The notes beneath the pieces are model-generated. The model was not told the DNA's origin and ran no database searches. It worked only from the letters and a program-made list of their open reading frames with translations. Of a stretch of 64,000 nt of DNA, positions 20,461 to 31,432 are shown one piece after another. The DNA lies in contig OX465282.1 of NCBI GenBank assembly GCA_949987705.1, forward strand, positions 97,080,070 to 97,144,069, given 5' to 3'. The position numbers and the translations under genes were made by a program. Positions within the stretch are counted from its first letter, which is position 1. Each line of letters begins with the position of its first letter. This stretch comes from Thereva unica. Its lineage: Eukaryota > Arthropoda > Insecta > Diptera > Therevidae.

Positions 20461-21490
20461 TTCTTGTTTTTGGTGGAGTTGAATTCGACACGATTTTTGC
20501 TTCCCCAATATAGAATGAGTTCAATAATGTCTTTACTTATGGAGTTGGACATTCGTTCACGGTCATCAAGACAGGATCTGGCGCGTGTTTGTCTTGCTTT
20601 GTCGAAGCTGTAAGAGCAACGCAGGGTACCGTCGTTAGCGAAACCAAGAAATGGATTGGAGGGGATTGGAAGTAGGTCATTTATAAAGATAAGCAAAAAT
20701 CGATCCCTAGGGGACCTCCGCAGTGATCGAGTGGGGTTCCGATTTTACGCCATCCATACTACTTTGATTGAACGGCCGAAAAGGAAACTCGCAATCCAAT
20801 TGAGGCGGTAGTTGGAGGGAAGGCTAAAGTCACCGTTTTGCGGTATGGGCTGAACATGTGCAAATTTCCAAGAGTCTGGATAAACTCCGGAGAACTATGA
20901 TATGGCAAAAGGTTTGCGCAGTGGTTTAGCCAAAGGTGAGGCGCATTTTTTAAGACTATATAGGGTATATTATTAGGTCTAGTGGATTTGTAGGCATCGA
21001 GTTCCTTGAGGCACTTACTACTCGAGTCCTGAAGAATATGCTGGCCATTGAATGGGCGTTGTGCTCGAGAGCCGGGGTTAGTGTATCAGTTTCGGGTAAA
21101 GAAGAATTTCAGGCGAAGAGATGCTAGTAAAACGGCCTTAGTTTCGCTGTCTGTTATCACCTTCTCATCATAGATGAAGGAGGGGGTTGTGGATATAGTG
21201 AAATGGAACTTACCAAGGACCAGAAGTTTTTACTACAACCGCTTCCACTAATGAGCTTGTTTCTCAACTTCGATCTGCTCCTGAATGTGCATTAAAGTCT
21301 CCCGCGAGTGTTATTAATTCGGTTCTAGGTATCATATCCAGCGTATGTTGGAGCTGATCAAAAATTCGTCTCTGTTCGCGTCCGTGCTGGTCTCGGTTGG
21401 CACATAAACGGATATGATACGGGTCCTGATCGTTCCACCGATGGTTATAACCGAGAAACGCTCGGATATCGGATATGAAAAATGCGTGGA
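20400..21490 (-). pseudogene. LINE endonuclease and RT remnant, opposite strand
   Basis: From 21490 downward: ITIGGTIRTRIISVYVPTET and FDQLQHTLDMIPRTE with LAGDF (endonuclease), then ETKAVLLASLFAS (linker), WIASFLFGRSIKV, IFINDLLPIPSNPFLGFANDG, and YWGSKNRVEFN (reverse transcriptase). The catalytic FADD reads FAND, and the frame shifts several times. Jockey/CR1-like. Non-functional. Confidence 0.7.
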
Positions 21491-21939
21491 GCGCTAACGA
21501 AAAGTTCCAGTGTTAATAAAATAGGATAGGTAAAGAGTAAGTATTAATTAGCAAAATTGTGCATTTATAGGCTGCACAGTGGGTGCCAAATTAGTAAAAT
21601 TGACTTTGTGGAAAAAAATAATTTGAAGGAGAGTTCTGCACAGGTCGTCTAATCCCCCGCCGTAGCGAAATCTATGCTTACGATTCTGAATATGTTTGGT
21701 CTGTTGTGCACATAGTACACCATTTTTGATCATTGAATCTTAAAAAAGTTGTAACACTCTAAATTTTTTTAAGTATCCAAAATCAATTTTTGCAGATTTG
21801 TTCTTTTCTCATTATACCTTTTTCCTACCGCGGACTATGCACACATAATATTTTTTAATTGAAAGGCGTTGCGACGCTCGCGGGTTTTTGCTAGTAACCT
21901 ATAAAATCAAATTAGCATATTTACATAAAATTTGTTTTG

Positions 21940-21945
21940 TTTATT
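21940..21945 (-). promoter_or_regulatory. Polyadenylation signal of CDIN1
   Basis: AATAAA on the reverse strand, about 40 bp after the CDIN1 stop codon (21985). Confidence 0.55.
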
Positions 21946-21984
21946 AAAAGATTATAAACACAAAATTCCTACTTAAATTGTTAA

Positions 21985-24900
21985 TTAAACTTTTAAAAAT
22001 TCTAAATATTCTTTTTCTGGAAAGTCATTTAATATAATTAAACCATTCCCGTTTTCTTTAATATTTAAAATATCTTCTACATATCCAAACCAATAAATTA
22101 CAATACCAGATCCAAATCTGAAAATAAAGATTAAAAAGTTATCGCTGATATTTTTAATTTTATTTTTTTATTGTTACATAAAAGTTGTAGACAATAGAGG
22201 AATATAGATTTGTTTTTATTAAGAGATATTAAAACCCTTTAATCGGCAAGACCGTCTGTAGGAGGTCTTCATTCTAACCCAATTATATTCTAAGTCAATT
22301 TTTTTCCGAGTCGAGCCTTGGCCTCCTCTAGGGCATATCCCCAAGTTTGACGGTCTCTGGCAGCATGTCTCCAGCTCCGGATGTTGAGCATTGCCTCTAC
22401 GTCAGCTGTTACAGTGTCTATCCATCTCCTGCGTCTACCTACTGGCCTACTTCCCAAAATTGCTGAGGCTATAAGCCGTTTTGGGATACGATTGTAATCC
22501 ATCCTGATTACGTGGCCGGCTAGTATCAGTCTGTTAATTTTTATTAAAGTAGAGAGTTGTGGGTCGTCAAAAATTTCATACAACTCGTTGTTGTATCTTC
22601 TTCGCCATATTCCATCCTTTCTGGTTAGGCCTATTATGCATATGAGAATTTTTCTCTCACCTGTTGTCTCGTTCCTCTATGTCCTGGGTCATAGTCAAAG
22701 CCTCGCAACCATAACACAGTTCTAGTCGTATTACTGTTTTGTAGAGTAAGAGTTTCGTTTTCTTGTGCACAAATCTTGAGTGCAGGATTTGTTTTTGGGC
22801 ATAAAAGGCTCTATTAGCCAGTAGTTTTCGTCTGGTTATTTCTTCTTTTTCTTCGTTTCTTTTTGTGATTGTAGACCCAAGGTAGACTGTTTTATCGACT
22901 ACTTCTAGGTTATGTTCGTCGATGGTTATATTTCTTCCCATTCTAAATCTTCCTGCTCTGGATTGTTGCATCACCTTCGTTTTTTCTTCGTTTAGCCTAT
23001 GTCCTTTGCCGCCTCTTCTTTGCCGGTGGTTCTATTGAGATGTTATCTTGGGGGATTACAAATGCATTCTCGTTTAGTACGGGGATAGGATTCAATAGGT
23101 TCTGAAAATACTCTCTCCACCTTTCCTTTATCCTATCAGGATCTGCCAACAAGTTCCCATCTATGTCTTTGCAGATGTCCGTTCTTGGCTGAAACTTATT
23201 GGTGATCTGGCAAGTTCCTCTGTCCGCTTGTCTAATTCTCCCTTCTCCTATTTAGATACTCCCTCTTCTTCTTTCTGCAAAGCTTGTCTGCGATTTTTCT
23301 TTTTTCCTTGAAGACTTCTATTCTTTCTCTTGTTGGCCTTGCGATGTACTCTCGGCGGCTCTGCTTTCTTCGATTGCGGCTCTACAGTCTTGGTCAAACC
23401 AATCAATTCTAGTCTGTCTGGGGGCCCAGCCTAATGCCTCTTCTGCTGCCTTCATTATGCTGCTTTTAACTTGCTCCCATTTGTCGTTGATGTTGGGCTG
23501 TTCATCTACCTCTCTCAAGTTTTGTACGACCGTAAGTTGGTAGGCATCTCTTATTTCTTCCCGTTTTAGCTTATCTATATCGTATTTTGGTTGAGTTTGC
23601 CCTCTATGCGTTTGGGCGTGGCCAATTTGATTATTAGTTACTCCGTCTGGTGACTGCCACGTCATCTTATTGATATCTTTGTGCGAGAACATTGAACTTA
23701 CTACCATTGAGTTTGAGCTTGCGAAATCGATCAATCGACTACCATTGTCATTGGTAACGTTGTGTAGGCTATGCTTTCCTATGACTCCTAGGAACTCCTC
23801 TTCTTTTTCTACTTTGACATTCATATCACCAAGCACCAGTTTAATTTCGTTTGACGGTATTAACCTGATGGTGTTTGTTAGCTCTTGGTAGAATTCCTCT
23901 TTCTCCTCAATCGTTTTCTCTTCTGTGGGCGCATGGACGTTTATAAGACTAATGTTATGTAGCCTTGTTTTAATGCAAAGCGTGCATATCCTATTGTTGA
24001 CTGGCTTGAAGTCCAGAATCAGTGATTTCGTTTCCTTCTCTATGATGAATGCTACTCCGAACTCTTTTCTTCCATTCGATGATCCGCTGGAGTGTACGGT
24101 GTGGGTTTTTAGATTCATTATACCAGTGTAGGTCCATTTTGTTTCTTGAAGGGCTGTGATCTTTATGTTATAGTTTTTAGTACTAATAAAAGCGAACGCA
24201 GAGCACCCGTTCTGTTGAGCGTCCTGAAGTTCCAAGATCGAATTCCATATTCCGGTGCCTGAGTGGCTGCCGTTGAGTCCGCCCTGTCCTTGAGGATTCA
24301 TGACGGGTGGGTTTTTACGATGGAAGGTTGTCAGCCTGCCGCCCAACCCCCAACCTGAAGGACCAGTCCTGTATTTGTTTCGTTTTGAGGCGCGAAACAC
24401 TCGGTTAAAGGCTGAGCTCCCTTTAATGGCGTCTACACAGCGAAAGATGAACCCACCAATAGTTGAGTCTAGCATATGGGGAAGAGTATTTATATTGCAA
24501 GAAGAAAAATGATTATTAAGAATTTCTGGGTCACAGTTGGCGTATACTTGTGAATCATCTTTATTACTGTATACGCTCAAGTTAGGCAGGGTCTTCCAGA
24601 AAGTTCGAGTTGCAAGTGACGGATCAAGTTTACGTGAATAAAAATTACGTTTTGCTTCCTAATTTTCGCAACGACTAGATTTCGAACACCATTAAATGTT
24701 TTCTAGTAGTTTAACTTCTAAATTTCAAGAAACGATGATATAGATACTCCCTTTCGGCAATAAGTGACTTGATTTCAGTGCAGAATCACGGTTTAGACTA
24801 TCACTCACACATTTAGTGCACTAAACCAAAAAATTATCGGCAAACGATCTTTGGATTCGTGTTTCTCGTACCAAAATTACACTAGAACCAAAATTCCCAT

Positions 24901-25821
24901 AATAAAAAACCTGCTATTTCTACCTTGCCGATTAAAGAGTTAAGGTAGATAGTTTGAGTATATAAAATAAAATCGTCAAAATGGAATGAATGGCACTGAC
25001 CTGTTTATATAGCTTTCTAATTGCTGCGAAATATAACGCTTGTGGGTTCTCAAATCACCAAATAGCGCTTTACTCTCAATCCAATTCACAACTGCGCCTT
25101 TGTATAAACAAGGTAAAGCCAATTTTAAATCGGGAGTTTTGTCATATCCAATTCGTCTAAGGTCTCCTTCGTCACAAAATACCATTCCAGCTTCCGTTGC
25201 CAACCTTTTTAACTAAACAACAGATTACCTTGCGGGCTATAAATTAAATAAACGATAAATACCTTTAGTTCATACTCTTCACCCAAGCATCTCCTAACTA
25301 TATCCATAAGTGGTCCTTCTTGATTATCACTTAGTAAACAAACTCTAACGTTTGCTCCAAAACTCTTATCTGGTATCATGTGCGGATTCTTCAGTAACTT
25401 TGTTAATTGAGATTTTGTTAAATCCTTGTATTTTTCATACACTAATAATCTACTTAAAATAGTTGGCGGCATTTTATTATTTTTAGCCATTGTTATTAAA
25501 ATTGTTTCGTTATAAGGTGATTCACTGGCCAAATTTTGAAACCTTTAGAGAGAAGAGACGTTAAAACAATGAAACGCAAAATATTTATTATACAACACAC
25601 TTCGCTAGATATTGTGGAGCTCTCATTCGATACCTGTGATAATTTGCTTTTAACCATTGATTGCATTCACAAAACAGAATGCTTGTTAATGTACGCTCGG
25701 TAATTTGTGGAAATGATTTTTTTAACGCCATTTCACAATCTATATGTAAACCGGGAAATTTATGAATGAAATCAATTATTTCATCGTACTTAGTACTGCT
25801 AAGTATATTTATTCTCTCCAT
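21985..25821 (-). CDS. CDIN1: CDIN1 (C15orf41) PD-(D/E)xK-type nuclease
   Basis: Four coding exons: 25821-25601, 25542-25263, 25212-25001 and 22117-21985. Introns are 58, 50 and 2883 nt, all GT-AG with matching phases. The joined frame encodes 281 aa, equal to human CDIN1. Recognised blocks: KYDEIIDFI near the start, PDKSFGANVRVCLLSDNQEG PL, then GYDKTPD (D195) and NWIESKALFGD (E213, K215), the predicted PD-(D/E)xK nuclease core, and FGSGIVIYWFGYVED near the end. In humans CDIN1 partners codanin-1, and its mutation causes congenital dyserythropoietic anaemia type I; the insect role is inferred only by homology. Intron 3 contains a dead LINE, and a LINE tail lies 25 bp upstream of the ATG. No lesion seen in the coding exons. 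Confidence 0.93.
22237..24937. repeat. 14-bp inverted repeat bracketing the intronic LINE
   Basis: CTTTAATCGGCAAG (22237-22250) and its exact reverse complement (24924-24937) flank almost the whole third intron insert. They could be the ends of a DNA transposon that received the LINE. Confidence 0.4.
22260..24580 (-). pseudogene. Dead RTE/CR1-like LINE in CDIN1 intron 3
   Basis: Reading down from 24580: a leader, then an APE-type endonuclease (ALQETKWTY, GVAFIIEKE, LINVHAPTEEK, LVLGDMNVKVEKEEE, DFASSNSMVVSS). The terminal SDH block is deleted: MTWQSPDGVTNNQI is followed directly by a distal segment. A linker continues to about 23318. The RT fingers and palm are missing. Thumb and tail follow at 22974-22657 (VYLGSTITKRN, LLLYKTVIRLELCYGCEALT) and 22583-22290 (LILAGHVIRMDYNRIPKRLI, GRRRRWIDTV). 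Two internal deletions make it inert. It lies in the same orientation as CDIN1. Confidence 0.8.
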
Positions 25822-25845
25822 TTTCCATAATGCTTTAGAATCATT

Positions 25846-28800
25846 GTTGTTGTTGTTGTTGTTTTAAATTTTACTAGCATAGGGCTAGTGGACCACAAAG
25901 GTCTCTTACTGGTCCCAGCCTTGAGGCTATATAGACCACGAATCAATGATATAAACAACTTTAATTGGCCTACTAAATTTCCTCTTTGTTAACTAACTAT
26001 CCCATGCAACGTGGCCAAAACGCAGCTGGGAATTACATTTTTTTTAAAACAGTTGATATAGTTTGTCAGTGTAGTCAAAGTTAGATGAGGTCTAATCAGG
26101 CTTTAAAGGATTAATCAATAATAAAATATAACCTTGATGTATTAAAGATGTCACCTTTACTGCCATTTGGTAGATTAAATCCTCATCATTCAGTGGAACA
26201 CAAAAAGATCGTTTAATGAAAGGTTACATGGATTATGAAGCTCTAACAGACTAGGAAAGATAAATTCTAGTGTATATCGAGCTAATGCTGGAACAATGAT
26301 AAACAAAGAAAATTTTTTCCATTGATTGGGATATTGGTGTGACACGTAGACACCCATACCGACTCAGGTTCAGGGATAAAATAAAGATAGACACTTAAGA
26401 TATGAAGGTAGATTGTACTGGACGTACACACTTGAAACTGTAAGATATGAAAACAGATCAATATAGACGATCTATTTACTTAGATTAGAAGACTTCTTGC
26501 TGGAATTGACTTCACTCAGAGGAGAGTCCTTTGGAGTGAAAACCTAAAGGGCTGATGTGTTAATCCTTTCTTAGAGTCGAGAACCAATAATTGGTTGTAC
26601 CTGAACTCGTTTCCCTTATTAATGGAGGTTGTAAGGACCTATATTTTTCGAGGCCAGTATTATCTTGGAGTATCCTTGAGGAGATCCTAGAACTGATCGA
26701 TTCACAATCCGAGTCCTCAATGAGAGGATCTATATTTCCCTTTCCTGCGACATCAGCCACTGAAGATTTCTTCTTAGGCCTTTTTTTCCACGTTTTAGGT
26801 CTCTTCGGAGATTTTTTACCTTTGTTTTCTTCAGCATGGAACAGGTTATTTATATCTAAACCCACACCCCGTGCTTGCAATTCCCCAGAACGTGTAGGGC
26901 TTATACCGTTTACAGTCCCTTTCTTACGATATTGAGCATTGAGAAGTCTATTCTTTGCCTTGTAGATCCTAAGCGCGTCCGATCTTGCATAGTTGCCCCT
27001 TCGCATTATTGTAACTAATTCCTTTTCTTTGAGCCACACGGGGCACACTTTCTCAAATGCTCCATGGTTTCCTTTGCAATTTGCACATTTAGCGGCTTTG
27101 ACGCAATTTCTTCTTTCTTCACAATTTTGCGTTCCGCACTTACCACAGATCGTCCATTTGGATCTGCATTCCTTGCTGAGGTGGCCAAACCTCTGACATC
27201 TGAAACACCTTACAGGGGGGGAGACAAATTTGTTCGTTTTGAGACTCGAGTAATATAGTTTAATTTTTTCTGGGATCTTGTCTCCACTTACATAAATTTT
27301 TATTTTATTCACCTCTTTAGTGACCACCCTCCCTTCAGAAAAGGTTTTCCACTTTAATCTGAAGCACCTTCTGAAATTGATTGAGGGATTGCATAATCTT
27401 AAAGCCTCAATCAGTTCTTCTTCACTCAGTCCTAAATCCACGCCATGAACAATAAAGGGAGTGGCTACTAGACCCAGCGGAATGTATGCTCTGAAAGTTG
27501 AGTCTACGGGGCACTTATTAATGAAATTATTTGCATTTTCTGCAGAGTCAAAGATGACTTTACATTTGTGTTTTGCAGTGTAGGGAATTGAAAGTACACC
27601 CTTTGTGGTTGATAATAAGAATTTTCCCAAGGAAAGAGGGTTCAGGCTTTTGTTCTCCCTTGAATCAGGGTTGATATGCCGGACTATAACTGTGAAGGGA
27701 CCAACATCGTTTTTGTTGTATTCAATTGGGATATTATTGGTAGAAATAGATGGATTGTTTGGTAAAATCCGTGAAGCTTCAGCTAAATTTTGTTGAGTGA
27801 TCCCTATCTTAGCTGATGAGTCTTGAGAGGACAAGGTTGGAGATTTGCCCAGAGTATCACTTTTACACTTCAACGATGCGCCTACCTTCTCTGTTCCTTT
27901 TAGGTTTTTTTTGACGGGAACTACAGCTTTGGGCTGCACCATAGGTCTTAATTCAGGGACTACCTTAATTATGCTTGGTGGTGCGCCTTTTTTGTTAATT
28001 AACCTAGCTGACGTTCTTTTAGTGACACTTATTTTTTCCTTTCGATTTTCCCCGGATATAAGAGGAGAATTTTTTTTATCCATTTTAATAAAGTAAAGGG
28101 AGTAACGGTTGGATGGGTGTGAAGATTGAAGACCCAAAACTGGAGGCAAGTGGTTGGTTAGAGTAAAAAAATTGAAGTACCCAACGGAATTCTATTGAAT
28201 TTATGAAATTTTATATGAAACTAAAGCTAAATTTCGATTTAATATCGAACTGAAACTGCCACTGTCTAACAAAAATAAAAATCACTAAAACATTAACATG
28301 TCACAAGGTGAGACGGTAATTTCATCATTATATCTAAAAAAAAGAAAGGAAAAAAAAACAAGCAATGGAAAAAATTTTCTATTCTTAAGAAAAATAACGG
28401 GATTTGAAGAATGCCGCTATACCAGGATTCAGTAAATTACACCGTAATGTTAAATTTTTGTCAAACAATGTATTGGTAACAAAATAGCGGGACTCACTAA
28501 CCACATGGATCACTAAAAATTATAAAAAAAAAAATTCCATAAAAGGCAGTAAAGGTGGCCAGGTGCTTTGAAAATAGCAAAGGAAACTCAAAAATTTACA
28601 CTAGAAAATCTAAAAAAGAAAAAAAAAGGAAAGCACCTAAAAAAGAAAAATTTTGTATGCAATAATAAAAAAAAAAAATTTTAAAAGCTTATCACAAAAG
28701 CACATGTAAAAGAGAATGTAAAAACTTAAAACACTTGACTGAACGACATTCTTTTACAACTAATTAACAAACAAAATCAATAAATAATTAATAAATAATT

Positions 28801-28965
28801 AATAAATAATGAAAACCAGAAAGAAAAAACAAAATTAATTTTAAAAAGAAACACTTCGTCTATAAAGCACTGAACTGTAAAAACACTTTAAAAAGAAAAA
28901 AGGAAAAGCACTGACTAGCCTATCCACTAACGTGTGACCAAGTCGGAGTCCAAAGAGGAAGTGAT
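25846..28965 (-). mobile_element. LINE (I/Jockey-like), ORF1 kept, ORF2 lost
   Basis: Flanked by an exact 12-bp duplication TTTAGAATCATT (25834-25845 and 28966-28977). On the reverse strand it starts at 28965, has an AT-rich 5' region of about 880 bp, a complete ORF1 (28083-26560), about 700 bp without ORF2, and a (CAA)n tail adjoining 25846. The TSD and tail show LINE-type insertion; the missing ORF2 means the inserted copy came from an internally deleted template. Confidence 0.85.
26560..28083 (-). CDS. LINE ORF1 gag-like protein, three CCHC knuckles
   Basis: 507-aa RNA-binding ORF1 protein. Start chosen at ATG 28083 (MDKKNSPLISGENRK) rather than an upstream TTG. The N-terminal third is basic and low complexity. 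A central RRM-like region follows (FTVIVRHINPDS, LVATPFIVHGVDLGLSEEEL). Zinc knuckles lie at about residues 290-350: CFRCQRFGHLSKEC, CGKCGTQNCEERRNC and CANCKGNHGAFEKVC, the arrangement of I and Jockey gag proteins. The C-terminus is Lys-rich (KGKKSPKRPKTWKKRPKKKS). The frame is intact, but the element has no ORF2, so it could only act in trans. Confidence 0.85.
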   Translation of the reverse strand: MDKKNSPLISGENRKEKISVTKRTSARLINKKGAPPSIIKVVPELRPMVQPKAVVPVKKNLKGTEKVGASLKCKSDTLGKSPTLSSQDSSAKIGITQQNLAEASRILPNNPSISTNNIPIEYNKNDVGPFTVIVRHINPDSRENKSLNPLSLGKFLLSTTKGVLSIPYTAKHKCKVIFDSAENANNFINKCPVDSTFRAYIPLGLVATPFIVHGVDLGLSEEELIEALRLCNPSINFRRCFRLKWKTFSEGRVVTKEVNKIKIYVSGDKIPEKIKLYYSSLKTNKFVSPPVRCFRCQRFGHLSKECRSKWTICGKCGTQNCEERRNCVKAAKCANCKGNHGAFEKVCPVWLKEKELVTIMRRGNYARSDALRIYKAKNRLLNAQYRKKGTVNGISPTRSGELQARGVGLDINNLFHAEENKGKKSPKRPKTWKKRPKKKSSVADVAGKGNIDPLIEDSDCESISSRISSRILQDNTGLEKYRSLQPPLIRETSSGTTNYWFSTLRKD

Positions 28966-29127
28966 TTTAGAATCATTCTTATATTAAAAATATTGAAAAC
29001 AAAAAATAAAGGCGCCAATAAAATAAATATTTACGTGATGTTTGAAGTTTGAACAGCTGATCCTGGAAAATACAGCGGCTTATGAAACACACTAGGTGTG
29101 TTCGATGACTGCTCCAGCTCAACTTTA

Positions 29128-30127
29128 AGGTACAAACAGATTGGCGCGAATTTTGTCGCGGAGGCGGTGTCCGTGGCGGCAAAATCGATTAAAATACACG
29201 CACCACCATATATGCTACCACAAAGGCGCGGAGGGGACTTGTCGCGCGGACAAATTCGAGCTATTTCGAATTCTGCCGCTGGTCGCCCAGTGGTACCAAC
29301 CATGACGAGCTGATTTAGTACACATTTTTTGCTTTGAACTGCTGTCTGCCTGCAAATTGACAATTTGTTCGTGGCGGTTATTTTTAAATTTAATTCGTGA
29401 TTTTTTTTTAGTTTTTTAATGTAATGTATTATAAAATGGTCAATGATGGGGCATAAAAAAGACTGTGTTGCAGGTATTTAAAACTAATTATTGTAATAAA
29501 ATCAAACAAAAACAGTCAACAATAAAAAAAATTTTGTCTCTATTTAGCAACTCAATGTGACGGTTAATTTATAGTCCAGGAGAGATAGCGAAAAAATAGT
29601 TAAAAGTTGAAATAAATCTACCCTGCGATTTCTTGACGCTATAATTAAGAGAAAAATCGTAGGAATTCAATGAAGGTACAAACAGATTGGCGCGAATTTT
29701 GTCGCGGAGGCGGTGTCCGTGGCGGCAAAATCGATTAAAATACACGCACCACCATATATGCTACCACAAAGGCGCGGAGGCGACTTGTCGCGCGGACAAA
29801 TTCGAGCTATTTCGAATTCTGCCGCTGGTCGCCCAGTGGTACCAACCATGACGAGCTGATTTAGTACACATTTCTTGCTTTGAACTGCTGTCTGCCTGCA
29901 AATTGACAATTTGTTCGTGGCGGTTATTTTTAAATTTAATTCGTGATTTTTTTTAGTTTTTTAATGCATTTTATTATAAAATGGCAAAAAAGAAATTTAT
30001 CAATTATGGGGCATAAAAAAGACTGTGTTGCAGGTATTTAAAACTAATTATTGTAATAAAATCAAACAAAAACAGTCAACAATAAAAAATGTTGTCTCTA
30101 TTTAGCAACTCAATGTGACGGTTAATT
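29128..30127 (+). repeat. Direct repeat of about 445 bp, two copies
   Basis: Copy 1 is 29128-29571 and copy 2 is 29675-30127; both begin AAGGTACAAACAGATTGGCG (one base into the element for copy 1) and end AATGTGACGGTTAATTTA. They differ by scattered substitutions and a short indel (copy 2 has GGCAAAAAAGAAATTTATCA where copy 1 has a shorter run). About 100 bp separate them. Confidence 0.8.
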
Positions 30128-31009
30128 TAAGCTTTTGGAGGTACTTCAAGTTTATTTTTTAGTGAAATGTTTATATTTTCCCAGAGGAATTTAACATATG
30201 ATTAAAAGCTATAAAATTCCGGAGCCGGAGGAAAAACAGGAGCCAAAGTAAAAGTAAAGTATTAAACTAATTTCTGGGAAAGTTTTTAGTTAAAGTTTTT
30301 GGTCAGATAAAATTTGAATTAAAACATGCTGAGGGTTCAAGCTGGAAATATTGATGATAGATATTTTAGGCGGAAACGCGGAAGGAGAATTTTTTATTAC
30401 TTTCTAATGATGTAATATACATAGTTTAAACTTTCAGGTTGTGAAGCAGGTGGTATTAAATAGGCAAAAATAGGTTTTATAGAAAAGAGGCGAAAGAATT
30501 TTGATCCAAAACTTCCCTGAATGACAATATACATATGACCGTTTCTTTCTCTTGTTAACAAGAAAAGTTCCTTCACCATGACAAGGTGTTACACACCCAT
30601 TCAGGCTCTTGTATCATAAAATGCGAATACGGGAAAACCCTGACGACCAAATTCTTGAGTCATCTTCATTCTTATATGAGCAATTTATTTATTTATGAGT
30701 ATAGTCATAAAGAATAAAGGGCTACCTGGTGGGTTTCTCGCCCTTCTCTGTTTTAAAGAAGTATTTACGAGAGGTAATTAACCATTTCGCTTTATTTATA
30801 TTGCCTGTGTGAAATACTGTCTCAATTGATCAAGTGCTGTTGAATAGAAACAAACACATTATACACAATTTGGCACCTTTGAATTTCTTGTTCCATTATT
30901 GAAAATTTTTAAAAAACTACACAAACAATTACAATCACTAGCAACGTTTGAAATTTTAAAATCAACTGATATGGAATTTTTAAAACTAAGCTATTTAAGT
31001 GATTTTAGG

Positions 31010-31432
31010 CAGGTCCTATAAATGGGAAATTCCGAACAAACCCACCCTTTTATTTTAATTTTTCGGGTAATATTCGGTGAATGGTAAAATATCATTAAGC
31101 AGCCCAATGTAAACAACAAATCGCCCATTGTTTACTTACAGGTAAACTTATATAATGTAATATCATAAATCAGGTCATGGAACTACCCTCTTTTAAATCA
31201 AACCCTTTAATTTTTAAATTCTAAGTAATTTTGGGTACATGGGAAAATGTCATTATGCAGTTCAATTTAAAAAACAAACCGCCCATCTCCTACTTGAAGG
31301 TAAAATTATCTAATTTAGAACCATAAAACAAGTCATGGAACCACCCTCTTTCAAGTAAAACCCTTTAGTTTTTAAATTTCAGGTAATTTTCTGTAAATGG
31401 CAAAATATTATCTAACACTTCAATTCTTCCTT
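31010..31432 (+). repeat. Degenerate tandem repeat, unit about 160 bp
   Basis: About 2.6 units. Landmarks recur at about 160-bp spacing: GGTCCTATAAATGG / GGTCATGGAACTACCC / GTCATGGAACCACCC; then ACCCTTTAATTTTTAAATT, and AAAC..CGCCCAT. Divergent, hence old. Confidence 0.6.

Noticed and set aside
29031..29909. Duplicated reverse-strand frames (SICRQTAVQSKKCVLNQLVM...)
   Set aside because: They are the two copies of a direct repeat; the shared frame shows no transposase or other domain and has no start or splice support.
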